Below are positions 15,691 to 24,245 of a stretch of 32,989 bases of DNA, piece after piece (positions within the stretch are counted from its first letter, which is position 1; the number at the start of each line of letters is the position of its first letter). Made by a program: the position numbers and the translations under genes. The notes beneath the pieces were generated by a model, which ran no database searches, was not told the origin of the DNA, and saw nothing but the letters and a program-made list of their open reading frames with translations. The stretch comes from JANNHP01 sp031404455 (lineage in GTDB: Bacteria; Planctomycetota; JAJSAM01; JAJVHW01), in contig JANNHP010000388.1 of assembly GCA_031404455.1 (NCBI GenBank), positions 1 through 32,989 of the forward strand. The letters are read 5' to 3'.

Positions 15691-17549
15691 TCCGCGAACG
15701 TCCTGTGCCAGAGCTCGATGTTCACGAGCGCCCAGAGATGCCGCGCCTCGACGCTGTCGCCGCAGAGCACGCGCTCGACGCCGCGAGGATCGTAGAGACC
15801 CCGCGACTTCGCCGTGGAATCGCAGAGCAGATCGCGGAAGAACGTCCCGAGCGGGCCGCGCGCCCAGGCCGCGAGCGGGACGGGGAAACCCATCTTGTCG
15901 TTGCGCGCGCGCGCTGCCGCGGGCAGCACCGGCCACGCCGCGCGCCGCAGGAGGAACTTCAGCTCGCCGTCGCCGAAGAGGACCTCGTCGGGGCACGCGT
16001 CCACGAACGCGAGGATGCGCCGGTCGAGGAGCGGCACGCGGCTCTCGACCGACCACGCCATGCTCGCGCGGTCCTCGACTTCGAGGAGCGCGGGCAGGAA
16101 CACGCGACGGTCGAACCGCGCCGCGTCGCCGACGGAATTCGCCGCCCGTCCGAACGAGTCGAGGAACCGCTCGCGCGCCGGATCGGCCTGCACGGCGTTG
16201 CGCAGATCGTCGGAGAGGACCGAGTCGAGGCCGGCACCGCGGTGCATCAGCGCGAAGTAGCGCTCGGGGATCGGCTGGAAGAGGCCCGCGCCGAAGTGAC
16301 GCCGCAGCAGCGGGCCGTAGCCGTCGAGGGCCGTGAGGTGCGGCGCGAGCGTTCGGAGCGACTGCGTCGCGCCGTCCTTGATCGATTCGGCGAGCGCGAG
16401 TTCGAGACGCAGCACGAGATGACGGACGTAGCCGGAGAAGAGTTCGTCGCCGCCCTGTCCGCCGAGGACCACCTTCACGTGCTGCGACGCGAGCTTCGAC
16501 ACGTGCCACTGCGGGAGCAGCCCCGGCCCCGCCATCGGTTCGTCCATCGCACGCGCGGCCTTCGGCAGCGAGTCGGCGAGGTCCGCGGGCGACATCTCGA
16601 CCTCGTGACGGACGGCGCCGATCTCGGCCGCTACCGCGCGCGAGTGCTCGCGTTCGTCGAAGCCCGGGACGTCGAACGCGCCCGTGAACACGTGGATTGG
16701 CGAGGAGGACTGCTCGGCCGCGAGCGCGGCGACGAGCGACGAATCGATGCCGCCCGAGAGGTGCGCCCCGAGCGGGACGTCGCTGCGCAAATGGTCGCGG
16801 ACGGCCGCGCGCAGGAGGTCGCGCAGGAGATCCGCGGCGGCCGACGGGTCGCTCGGCACGTCGAGCGGCTCGGCCCACGCCGCGATCGGCTCGGTGCGCG
16901 GCGGCGCGCCGCGCGTCAGACGCAGCATCGACCCCGGAGGCACGCGGCGAAGTCCGTCGAAGAACGTCGCGTCCGAGAGCGGCATCTGGAACGCGAGGTA
17001 GTCGAGGAGGGCCGCGTGCGAAAGGCCGGGCCGCTTCCGCGTAGCCGCGAGGATCGCCTTCGGCTCGCTCGCGAAGAGCACGCGATCGCCCTCGTCGAGC
17101 CACGACATCGGCTTGATGCCGCACGGATCGCGCGCGAGGAGCGCGGCGCCCGTCGCGTCGTCGAAGAGCGCGCACGCAAACATCCCGTTCGCGCGGCCGA
17201 GGCCCGCGGAGCCCTCGCTCGCGAGGAGTTCGAGGAGCACCTCGGTGTCGCAACGCGTGCGGAGTTCGACGTCCGCGAGCCGCCCGCGAAGCTCGACGTG
17301 GTTGACGATCTCGCCGTTGAACGCGAGCGCGAACCGCCCGTCGCGCGTCCGCATCGGCTGCGCGCCGTTCTCGGGGTCCATCACCGCGAGACGGCACGCG
17401 CCGAGCACGCCCGCGGAGCTCGCGACGACGCCGTCGCCGTCGGGCCCGCGGTGGCGGATCGCCGCGAGCATCGCGCGGACGTCCGCGGTCCACGCGCCGA
17501 CCCGTTCGCCAGGCGGTTCACGCCCCCAGATGCCCGCGATGCCGCACAT
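15687..17549 (-). CDS. asnB: Asparagine synthase (glutamine-hydrolysing), AsnB-type
   Basis: 620 residues. The N-terminal Ntn-hydrolase domain starts MCGIAGIWG, so Cys2 becomes the catalytic nucleophile after Met removal; RHRGPDG, FNGEI and CDTEVLL line the glutaminase site. The synthetase domain carries the PP-loop SGGIDSS (near residue 258) and GGQGGDELFSGY. The C-terminus keeps the DKMGFPVP motif. It would make asparagine, or amidate a sugar or peptide precursor, from glutamine, aspartate or a similar acid, and ATP. AsnB paralogues of this type often occur in polysaccharide or exosortase-type clusters. Its place between a GT2 gene (3-base gap) and a TMTC-like gene (4-base overlap) fits such a role better than plain amino-acid synthesis. 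The residue pattern RDPCGIKPM differs a little from the usual RDxxGxKPL. Confidence 0.93.
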   Translation of the reverse strand: MCGIAGIWGREPPGERVGAWTADVRAMLAAIRHRGPDGDGVVASSAGVLGACRLAVMDPENGAQPMRTRDGRFALAFNGEIVNHVELRGRLADVELRTRCDTEVLLELLASEGSAGLGRANGMFACALFDDATGAALLARDPCGIKPMSWLDEGDRVLFASEPKAILAATRKRPGLSHAALLDYLAFQMPLSDATFFDGLRRVPPGSMLRLTRGAPPRTEPIAAWAEPLDVPSDPSAAADLLRDLLRAAVRDHLRSDVPLGAHLSGGIDSSLVAALAAEQSSSPIHVFTGAFDVPGFDEREHSRAVAAEIGAVRHEVEMSPADLADSLPKAARAMDEPMAGPGLLPQWHVSKLASQHVKVVLGGQGGDELFSGYVRHLVLRLELALAESIKDGATQSLRTLAPHLTALDGYGPLLRRHFGAGLFQPIPERYFALMHRGAGLDSVLSDDLRNAVQADPARERFLDSFGRAANSVGDAARFDRRVFLPALLEVEDRASMAWSVESRVPLLDRRILAFVDACPDEVLFGDGELKFLLRRAAWPVLPAAARARNDKMGFPVPLAAWARGPLGTFFRDLLCDSTAKSRGLYDPRGVERVLCGDSVEARHLWALVNIELWHRTFAD

Positions 17550-17552
17550 CGT

Positions 17553-18275
17553 TCAGGCGGCTCCGCGGACGAATGCGAGACGCGCAGCGAGTCGCACGTG
17601 GCCGAACGCCGTGCGCACCACGCGCATCTTCGACACGCCCGCGACGCGGTCGCGCAGCGTCGACGGCACCTCGACGACACGCGCGCCGCCGAGGAGCGCG
17701 CGGGAAAGGATCTCGGCGGCGGCGAGGAACCGGTCGGACTCCCACGCGAGGCCGCGGACGAGGTCGCCGCGGTACGCCCGGAACGCGCACGTGAACGTCC
17801 GGACGCCGCGAGCCCGTCCGCGGAGCGCCAGACGGTAGAGCGTCGAGCATCCCCACGAGAGGAGCCGCCGGAACGGTCCCGCGCGGAACTCCGCGCCCTC
17901 GGCGAACGGCGTCGCGGACGCGATGTCCGCACCCGCGCCGACCGCGTCGAGAAGCTTGATCACGTCGCGGGCCGGATACGCGCAGTCCGCGTCGTAGGAG
18001 ACGACGACGTCGCCCGTCGTCGCCGCGACGCCCGTGCGGAGCCCGGCGCCGAAGCCGCGGTTCCTCTCGTGCCGGATGAGGTGGCGTCCGGGTCCTGCGG
18101 CGCACCACTCCCCCGCGAACGTCGCAGTCCGGTCGGTCGAGCCGTCGTCCACCAGGATCACCTCGATCGCGTCGCCGCGTGCGGCCACGAGCCTGCCGAG
18201 CTCCTCCATCTCGCGCGCCAAGTGCGGCAGGGAGCCCTCCTCGTCCTTCATCGCCACGACGATCGAGACCAGCAC
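17553..18275 (-). CDS. Family 2 glycosyltransferase (dolichyl-phosphate-mannose-synthase-like)
   Basis: 240 residues, GT-A fold. It begins LVSIVVAMKDEEGSL and has IEVILVDDGSTDRT (about 38-50) and a DxD-like VVSYDADCAYPA, the nucleotide-sugar site of GT2 enzymes. No C-terminal membrane helices are evident, so it probably acts at the inner face of the membrane on a polyprenyl-phosphate acceptor. It is first in the minus-strand chain GT2-asnB-TMTC-rsmE. Together these could make a polyprenyl-phosphate sugar (this enzyme) and transfer it outside (the TMTC-like enzyme). The GTG at 18275 is chosen because the GT2 fold begins immediately and TAGTTT stands 7 bases upstream with no Shine-Dalgarno sequence, consistent with a leaderless start. 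Substrate unknown. Confidence 0.88.
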   Translation of the reverse strand: MLVSIVVAMKDEEGSLPHLAREMEELGRLVAARGDAIEVILVDDGSTDRTATFAGEWCAAGPGRHLIRHERNRGFGAGLRTGVAATTGDVVVSYDADCAYPARDVIKLLDAVGAGADIASATPFAEGAEFRAGPFRRLLSWGCSTLYRLALRGRARGVRTFTCAFRAYRGDLVRGLAWESDRFLAAAEILSRALLGGARVVEVPSTLRDRVAGVSKMRVVRTAFGHVRLAARLAFVRGAA

Positions 18276-18282
18276 GGCTCGG

Positions 18283-18288
18283 AAACTA
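18283..18288 (-). promoter_or_regulatory. -10-like box 7 bases before the glycosyltransferase start
   Basis: TAGTTT on the minus strand, 7 bases before the GTG at 18275. No Shine-Dalgarno sequence lies between them and no clear TTG-type -35 is seen at 17 bases. It fits the pattern of other leaderless-type starts in this window. Confidence 0.3.
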
Positions 18289-18334
18289 GCCGCGGCGGAA
18301 GCTGACGCGTCCGCAATCACGCGAACGTCACGAA

Positions 18335-18922
18335 TCAGCGCGGGACCCGGGCAGGCTCGGTGAGGCGGCGGATGGTCGCCTTCGCCTCGGGGAGCCAGCG
18401 AGCGACGACGTCGTCGTAGATCGCGTCGTACTTCGCGAGGTCCGGGTCGTCGCCGAGCGCGACCCTGGGCGAGGCCTTGTACGCCTCCTCGCGCACGCGC
18501 TCGTCGAACTGGGAGATCATCTCCTGCGACGGGCCGGGGAACGCCGCCCGGAGCCGCGCGTGCGCGACCGCCGTCGCCGACGACGGCTTCTCCGGCCGCC
18601 GCCCAGCGAGATAGATGTCCTTCGCGTCCGCGTACTCGGCCGTCTGGAAGTCGACGAACGCCGTCAGCCGGTCCGCAAGCTCGGCGAGGTGCTCCTCGTC
18701 GTAGAGACCCCGCCGCTTCTCCCAGGCCGCGTCGATCTCCGCGGCGTTCTCGACTTGGAAGTCGTACCGCAGGATCTGCGTCAGCGGCAGCGCGTCCTGC
18801 GCGATCTGCGCGTCCCAGTCCCGAGCCGACGGCCCCATCACCGGCCGGACGACGAACGTCCACAGCGCCGCCCCCGCGACGACGAGCAGGACCCCGACCA
18901 CGTACTTCCAGCGCGTTTCCAT
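18335..18922 (-). CDS. Small membrane-anchored protein of unknown function
   Basis: 195 residues, not recognised. One N-terminal membrane helix (about residues 7-26, YVVGVLLVVAGAALWTFVV) is followed by a charged, mainly helical, probably extracytoplasmic domain of about 165 residues. There are no cysteines in the mature part and no known catalytic motif. The ATG at 18922 is the only good start at the membrane segment; TAGAAC lies 9 bases upstream and no strong ribosome-binding site is visible. It stands alone between tRNA-Leu and the glycosyltransferase gene, 59 bases before the latter. Coding is supported by a continuous non-repetitive frame with a normal amino-acid composition, unlike the Arg-rich opposite frames. 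Confidence 0.65.
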   Translation of the reverse strand: METRWKYVVGVLLVVAGAALWTFVVRPVMGPSARDWDAQIAQDALPLTQILRYDFQVENAAEIDAAWEKRRGLYDEEHLAELADRLTAFVDFQTAEYADAKDIYLAGRRPEKPSSATAVAHARLRAAFPGPSQEMISQFDERVREEAYKASPRVALGDDPDLAKYDAIYDDVVARWLPEAKATIRRLTEPARVPR

Positions 18923-18975
18923 GTCGTGCTCGTTCTACCAGCCCTCGTCGCAACCCTCGATCGGAGGGAGTCGCA

Positions 18976-19004
18976 CCCCGTGCGGCGCACAGCGCCGCGA
19001 GGGG
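18976..19004 (-). terminator. GC-rich stem-loop downstream of tRNA-Leu
   Basis: A perfect 7-bp stem GCGGCGC/GCGCCGC with a 3-base loop (18982-18998) is extended by CCCC/GGGG across a GT/GA internal mismatch. A smaller stem CTGCGC/GCGCAG (19024-19037) lies closer to the tRNA. No T run follows, so it is a possible factor-dependent or processing structure for the tRNA transcript rather than a classic terminator. The rest of 18923-19065 holds no gene. Confidence 0.35.
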
Positions 19005-19065
19005 AACAAGTGCCGGGAGACCTCTGCGCCCGCGCAGCCGGTCCAAGGGCCGACACGGCAGACCG

Positions 19066-19151
19066 TGGTGGGAGAGCCGGGACTTGAACCCGGAAGGGTG
19101 TGAACCCACGGGCTCCTAAGACCCGCGCGTCTGCCATTCCGCCACTCTCCC
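19066..19151 (-). tRNA. tRNA-Leu(UAG)
   Basis: Eighty-six bases including an encoded CCA. The acceptor stem pairs GGGAGAG with CTCTCCC, the discriminator is A, and the D-arm region is GTGGCGGAATGGCAGAC. The anticodon stem CGGGT/GCCCG encloses the loop CTTAGGA, giving anticodon TAG. A class II variable arm (GTGGGTTCACACCC) is typical of leucine. The T-arm has CGGGTTCAAGTCCCG. UAG at position 34-36 reads CUN leucine codons. TACGAT on the minus strand (19173-19178) lies 21 bases upstream and may be its -10 box. Confidence 0.97.
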
Positions 19152-19176
19152 AGCGAGCCGCGGCACGCGGGCATCG

Positions 19177-19182
19177 TAGACT
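19177..19182 (+). promoter_or_regulatory. -10-like box 7 bases before the start of the anchored protein
   Basis: TAGACT ends 7 bases before the ATG at 19190 and no Shine-Dalgarno sequence is present (CACCGTC intervenes). It overlaps the minus-strand TACGAT (19173-19178) that could serve tRNA-Leu, so the two divergent -10 boxes share bases. No clear -35 element is seen for the plus-strand box. Confidence 0.3.
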
Positions 19183-19189
19183 CACCGTC

Positions 19190-19939
19190 ATGGGCAAGAC
19201 GATCTTCGTGGCCGTCATCGCCGCCATCCTGGCGAGCATCGCGACCACGCTCGTGATGGCTTCCTTCCACGCCGAGGAGCGCGCGGCCGACGCCGAGGTG
19301 CGGTCGAAGGCGGAACAGACTGCGCAGGTCGAGCGCGAACGGCTCGAACGTCGCGTCGCCGACGTCGAGAAGAAGGCGGCGGCCGCGCCCCGGGCCGAGC
19401 GCCGTCCCGCGTCCGATGAGGTGCCGGCGGCGGCTCCAGCGGGGACCGAGGCGCTCGCGCCGGACGGGACGCCGTACGTGTCGATGGCGCAGCTCCAGGA
19501 GTTCGCCCGCACGCAGGGCGCGGCGCTCGTCCGCGACGCGATGAAGGGCGGCACGCCGGTCGCGCCCGTCGAGCAGAAGACCCTCGAGGACATCGCCCGC
19601 GACATGAACCTCTCCGCGGGCGAGGAGGCGAACCTCCGCAACGTGCTGCGCGACTCCGAGGAGGAGCTCGTTCGCAGCCTCTTCGGCGACAAACCGCTCG
19701 ACGACGTGAAGCGCGAGATCCTCGAAGCGAAGGACGACCCGGACAAGCAGTCGGCGCTGATGCAGGGGGTCATCCAGAACGGCTTCGCGAACGTCGGCAA
19801 GCTCGTGACGCTCGAGAAGCGCACGAAGAAGAAGGTCGAGGCCGTCCTCGGCCCCGAGCGGGCGGCGAAGTTCCTCGCGACGCCGCGCAAGCCCGTGCTC
19901 GCCCCCGAGTTCGAGGAGGTCCTGAAGGGCGGCTTCTGA
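19190..19939 (+). CDS. Membrane-anchored coiled-coil protein of unknown function
   Basis: 249 residues, not recognised at family level. A hydrophobic N-terminal helix or uncleaved signal (TIFVAVIAAILASIATTLVM) is followed by a strongly charged coiled-coil (about 25-65), an Ala/Pro linker, and a helical C-terminal domain (about 95-249). The last contains LSAGEEANLRNVLRDSEEEL and AVLGPERAAKF, loosely reminiscent of Spy/CpxP-like LTxxQ helical repeats. The ATG at 19190 fits the membrane segment; an upstream in-frame extension would run through the tRNA gene and is rejected. The gene diverges from tRNA-Leu with a 38-base gap. It may act in the periplasm as a stress or chaperone-like protein; this is only a weak inference. 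Confidence 0.7.
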   Translation: MGKTIFVAVIAAILASIATTLVMASFHAEERAADAEVRSKAEQTAQVERERLERRVADVEKKAAAAPRAERRPASDEVPAAAPAGTEALAPDGTPYVSMAQLQEFARTQGAALVRDAMKGGTPVAPVEQKTLEDIARDMNLSAGEEANLRNVLRDSEEELVRSLFGDKPLDDVKREILEAKDDPDKQSALMQGVIQNGFANVGKLVTLEKRTKKKVEAVLGPERAAKFLATPRKPVLAPEFEEVLKGGF

Positions 19940-19949
19940 TTCTCCGCCG

Positions 19950-19976
19950 GGCTCCCGTCTTCTGTTCAGGGGAGCC
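19950..19976 (+). terminator. Stem-loop after the anchored protein gene
   Basis: GGCTCCC and GGGAGCC form a 7-bp perfect stem (extended by CCG/CGG with one bulged G) around a 13-base loop, 10 bases after the stop codon. There is no T tract, so termination is plausible but unproven. The remaining sequence up to tig contains TAGGAT (19989-19994), a possible -10 box for the tig-clpP-clpX operon. Confidence 0.4.
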
Positions 19977-20036
19977 GGAACGCCGATCTAGGATGCGCCC
20001 CTTCCAAAGTCAGCACCCCCTGGAGAAGTGATCCTC

Positions 20037-21362
20037 ATGTCTTCTGAAGCACCCCCGCTCGACGTGCAGGTCGAGGACGCCGGCCCCTGCTCCAAGCTCC
20101 TGAAGATCACGATCCCCGCATCGCGCGTGGACCACGAGATCGAGGAGACCTACAAGAACGTGCAGCGCGCCGCCCAGTTCCCGGGCTTCCGGCCGGGCAA
20201 GGCGCCGAGGAAGCTCGTGGAGGCGAAGCTCGGCGAGCGCGTCCTGCAGGAGGTACTCGAGCGCCTCGTGCAGACCGCGTACGACGAGGCGATCGACTCC
20301 TCGAAGCTGAAGACGGTCGGCACGCCCCGCCTGAAGGACACGCCCCAGCTCGCGAAGGGCACGGATCTGGCGCTCGCGATCACCATCGACGTGCGTCCGG
20401 AGTTCCAGCTCCCGAAGCTCGACGAGCTGACGGCCAAGCGCCCCGTGGTCGAGGCGACCGACGCGGACGTCGAGGCCGAGCTGAAGCGCCTGCGCGACGA
20501 GCGCGCCACGGTCGCTGACGCGGGCGACGAGCCCCTCGCCGACCGCGGCATCGCCACGCTGCACGTGAAGGTCGCTGTCGGCGACGAGACGGTCGTCGAG
20601 GCGGGCGACGTCGAGTGGCAGCACCCGTCCGACGTCCTCGGCGGCATGAACGTCGAGAACTTCGCCGCGACGATGCTCGGCAAGAAGAAGGGCGACGTCG
20701 TGAACGTCACGCAGAAGCTGCCCGACGACTTCCGCGACGAGAAGCACCGCGGCAAGGACGCTTCGCTCACGCTCCGCGTCGACGGCGTCCAGCGCGTCAC
20801 GTTCCCCGTCGTGGACGACGCCTTCGCCGCCGAGATGGATTACGACTCGCTCGCCGAGATGCAGGCCGAGCTCAGGAAGGACCTCGAGAAGCGCCTCGCC
20901 GCCCAGATGGAGCGGATGACCGACGACGCCGTCGCCGAGGCGATCCTCGCGGCGGTGCCGTTCGACGTGCCGCCGACGCTCGTCGAGGCCGAGAAGGAGC
21001 GCATGCTGCGCCGCTACGAGATGCAGCTCCGCCAGCAGGGCATCGGCGAGGAGCTCCTTCCGAAGCTCCTCGACGAGGCGCACGAGCAGGCCGAGTCCCG
21101 CGTCAAGCGCGACCTCCGGCTCTCGTTCCTGCTCGACAAGATCGCCACGGAACGCAAGATCCTCGTCACCGAGAACGAGATCCGCGCGGAGGTCGGCTCG
21201 ATCGCCACCCGGTACGGGAAGTCCCCGCCCGAGATGGAGGACTACATGGAACGCAACAAGCTGCTGCCGGCGCTCCGCGCCGAGCTCCGCGACAGGAAGA
21301 CGCTCGGCGAGCTGCGCAAGGTCGTGAAGATCGAGGACGCGCCGAAGGCGGAGGCGAAGTGA
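20037..21362 (+). CDS. tig: Trigger factor, ribosome-associated chaperone
   Basis: 441 residues, full family length. The N-terminal ribosome-binding domain has the signature PGFRPGKAPRKLVE that docks on ribosomal protein L23; a FKBP-like peptidyl-prolyl isomerase domain follows (about 150-245), then the helical chaperone C-terminus. It binds nascent chains at the exit tunnel. The ATG at 20037 is chosen over an in-frame GTG at 20028 because the GGAG (20022-20025) is only two bases from the GTG but 11 from the ATG. The stop TGA overlaps the clpP start by one base (TGATG). The tig-clpP-clpX order is the widely conserved proteostasis operon and implies shared transcription. Conserved PPIase active-site aromatic residues are not obvious, so isomerase activity is uncertain. 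Confidence 0.95.
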   Translation: MSSEAPPLDVQVEDAGPCSKLLKITIPASRVDHEIEETYKNVQRAAQFPGFRPGKAPRKLVEAKLGERVLQEVLERLVQTAYDEAIDSSKLKTVGTPRLKDTPQLAKGTDLALAITIDVRPEFQLPKLDELTAKRPVVEATDADVEAELKRLRDERATVADAGDEPLADRGIATLHVKVAVGDETVVEAGDVEWQHPSDVLGGMNVENFAATMLGKKKGDVVNVTQKLPDDFRDEKHRGKDASLTLRVDGVQRVTFPVVDDAFAAEMDYDSLAEMQAELRKDLEKRLAAQMERMTDDAVAEAILAAVPFDVPPTLVEAEKERMLRRYEMQLRQQGIGEELLPKLLDEAHEQAESRVKRDLRLSFLLDKIATERKILVTENEIRAEVGSIATRYGKSPPEMEDYMERNKLLPALRAELRDRKTLGELRKVVKIEDAPKAEAK

Positions 21363-21997
21363 TGGACCGCAGGGACGAAGCCCGCGACTTCCTCATCCCG
21401 ATGGTCATCGAGAAGACCGGCCGGGGCGAGCGCGCGTACGACATCTACTCCCGGCTCCTCGAGGACCGGATCGTGTTCATCGGCACCGGGATCGACGACA
21501 ACGTGGCGAACGTGGTGATCGCCCAGCTCCTGTTCCTCCAGAAGGAGAACAAGCACCAGGACATCAACCTCTACATCAACTCGCCCGGCGGCGTCGTGAC
21601 CGCGGGCCTCGCGATCTACGACACGATGCAGTTCGTCCAGTGCGACGTCGCGACGTACTGCGTGGGCCAGGCGGCCTCGATGGGAGCGGTGCTCCTGACC
21701 GCCGGGGCAAAGGGCAAGAGATTCGCCCTGCCCCACTCCCGTATCATGATCCATCAGCCGTGGGGCGGAGCCCGCGGCACCGCGGCGGACATCGAGATCC
21801 ACGCCGAGGAGATCCTGAAGACGAAGCGGACGCTGAACGAGATCATCAGCCGGCACACCGGACAGCCGATCGAGGCCGTCGAGCGGGACACCGACAGGGA
21901 CAAGTTCATGGACCCCCACCAGGCCAAGGCGTACGGACTCGTGGACGAGGTCGTCGACACGCTGAAGTCGAAGACCGAGAAGGACAAGAAGGCCTAG
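21362..21997 (+). CDS. clpP: ATP-dependent Clp protease proteolytic subunit ClpP
   Basis: 211 residues. Serine peptidase that forms two stacked heptameric rings and degrades proteins fed by ClpX. The catalytic triad is Ser106 (GQAASMG), His131 (IMIHQPWGG) and Asp180 (DRDKF), with spacings of 25 and 49 residues, as in Escherichia coli ClpP. The YINSPGG oxyanion-region motif is present. Its start overlaps the tig stop by one base, and clpX begins 7 bases after its stop, so the three genes form a tight operon. The propeptide, if any, is short, as the first strands begin at about residue 9. Nothing unusual is seen. Confidence 0.98.
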   Translation: MDRRDEARDFLIPMVIEKTGRGERAYDIYSRLLEDRIVFIGTGIDDNVANVVIAQLLFLQKENKHQDINLYINSPGGVVTAGLAIYDTMQFVQCDVATYCVGQAASMGAVLLTAGAKGKRFALPHSRIMIHQPWGGARGTAADIEIHAEEILKTKRTLNEIISRHTGQPIEAVERDTDRDKFMDPHQAKAYGLVDEVVDTLKSKTEKDKKA

Positions 21998-22004
21998 GCA
22001 CAAG

Positions 22005-23336
<1,332 letters not shown>

Positions 23337-23342
23337 CGGCGC

Positions 23343-23371
23343 TTGAGCACCGGTCGCGGAGCAGCTAGCGT
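23343..23371 (+). promoter_or_regulatory. Candidate leaderless promoter of the PH-like membrane gene
   Basis: TTGAGC (23343-23348), 17 bases, then TAGCGT (23366-23371), then CACCGG and the ATG at 23378. The -35 matches four of six consensus positions. Transcription would begin at or next to the start codon, and there is no Shine-Dalgarno sequence. Confidence 0.4.
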
Positions 23372-23377
23372 CACCGG

Positions 23378-24079
23378 ATGCTCGTCGACACCCCGCGCCC
23401 TCATCCCTCCGCGCCTGTCACCCACGGAGCGCGACCCGCGGTTCGATGGCAGTGCGGAATTGCCGGCGCGCTGGCGGTGGCCGCGCTCATCGCGATCATC
23501 CTGAGCGCGATCCCGCACGCCGCCGACCCGCCGATCGTTGCGGCGGACCGCCGTAGCCTCGCGATCGTGCTCGGCGCCATCTGGGCTGCTTTCGTCGTAG
23601 TGCTGCTGCTGCGAATTCGCCTGGCGACCGCGACGCTCCGCATCACCGGAGACGGGCTTGAGTTCGGCACCTTCGGAATCACTCGCCGACGAATCCCTTG
23701 GAGTGCGCTCGGCGCGTGCTCGTTCCGGTCGCGGCGCGTCCTGGGAGACATCACGGCTGAGAACGTCCTCCTCAACGCGGTGCTCCTCGTCGCTCTGCTG
23801 CCGCTGGGCTTCGTGGGCCATTTCGTGCGCCAGGAGGACTTCGTCGCCACGCGCGGCAACAACCCCTTCGCCGGTCCCGGGCCCGGGCGCAAGGGCCGCG
23901 TCCCCTCCGGAAAGCTCTACGGCCAGGACAAGAAGCGCCTCCTCAACCTCAGCGACTCGTTCGGCTGGGAGGTCTACGACGATCTGATCGCCGAGATGCT
24001 GGCGAGGGACATCGTCGTGTTCACCGATCGGTTGCAACTGAACGCGCCCGCACCCGACGCGTCGGCAACCGCGTCGTAG
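23378..24079 (+). CDS. Two-helix membrane protein with bacterial PH-like segment
   Basis: 233 residues. Two membrane helices (about 27-46 and 60-79) are followed by ATLRITGDGLEFGTFG and RRRIPWSALGACSFR, the strand pattern and W..L motif seen in bacterial PH-like (YdbT/YdbS-type) membrane proteins. A third hydrophobic stretch (about 127-149) and a helical, charged C-terminus follow. No known enzyme motif is seen and function is unknown. It is 41 bases downstream of clpX but has its own promoter-like sequence and no ribosome-binding site, so it is probably a separate, leaderless transcription unit. It converges on the PDZ protein gene, with a pair of REP-like palindromes between. Confidence 0.65.
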   Translation: MLVDTPRPHPSAPVTHGARPAVRWQCGIAGALAVAALIAIILSAIPHAADPPIVAADRRSLAIVLGAIWAAFVVVLLLRIRLATATLRITGDGLEFGTFGITRRRIPWSALGACSFRSRRVLGDITAENVLLNAVLLVALLPLGFVGHFVRQEDFVATRGNNPFAGPGPGRKGRVPSGKLYGQDKKRLLNLSDSFGWEVYDDLIAEMLARDIVVFTDRLQLNAPAPDASATAS

Positions 24080-24134
24080 CGAGCAAGACCGAATCGCGAT
24101 CGAGCATCCAGTCTCGACAGTTCAGCGACGTCCG

Positions 24135-24245
24135 CCGGTAGGGGCGGCGTACACGCCGCCCTGGACGCCTGAGACGGCTGCCGGATCTGGTCGCGGACCC
24201 GCGGCCTGGACTGTTCGCGGGCGGCGAATACGCCGCCCCTACCGG
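24135..24245 (+). repeat. Inverted pair of REP-like palindromes (copies A and B)
   Basis: Copy A (plus): GTAG (24138-24141) followed by the perfect stem GGGCGGCGT / ACGCCGCCC (24142-24161). Copy B (minus): GTAG (24239-24242 read on the minus strand) followed by GGGCGGCG/CGCCGCCC (24219-24238). The outer 17 bases, CCGGTAGGGGCGGCGTA, are identical in both copies in opposite orientation (24135-24151 and 24229-24245), spanning 111 bp overall. A GTAG tetranucleotide at the foot of an imperfect or perfect hairpin is the hallmark of REP elements. The pair sits between convergent genes and could also work as a two-way terminator. The TAG stop of the PDZ gene is inside copy B. Confidence 0.8.

Noticed and set aside
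10777..15795. A 1672-residue open frame on the plus strand
   Set aside because: It is Arg/Pro/Ala-rich, without domains, and lies opposite rsmE, the TMTC-like gene and the activator, all with clear motifs. Long antisense frames are expected at this GC content.
24135..24245. A 111-bp MITE with 17-bp terminal inverted repeats
   Set aside because: The arms are full hairpins with GTAG feet, and the interiors of this pair and of the 25425-25525 pair are unrelated. No target-site duplication is visible. Two inverted REP-like units explain it better.
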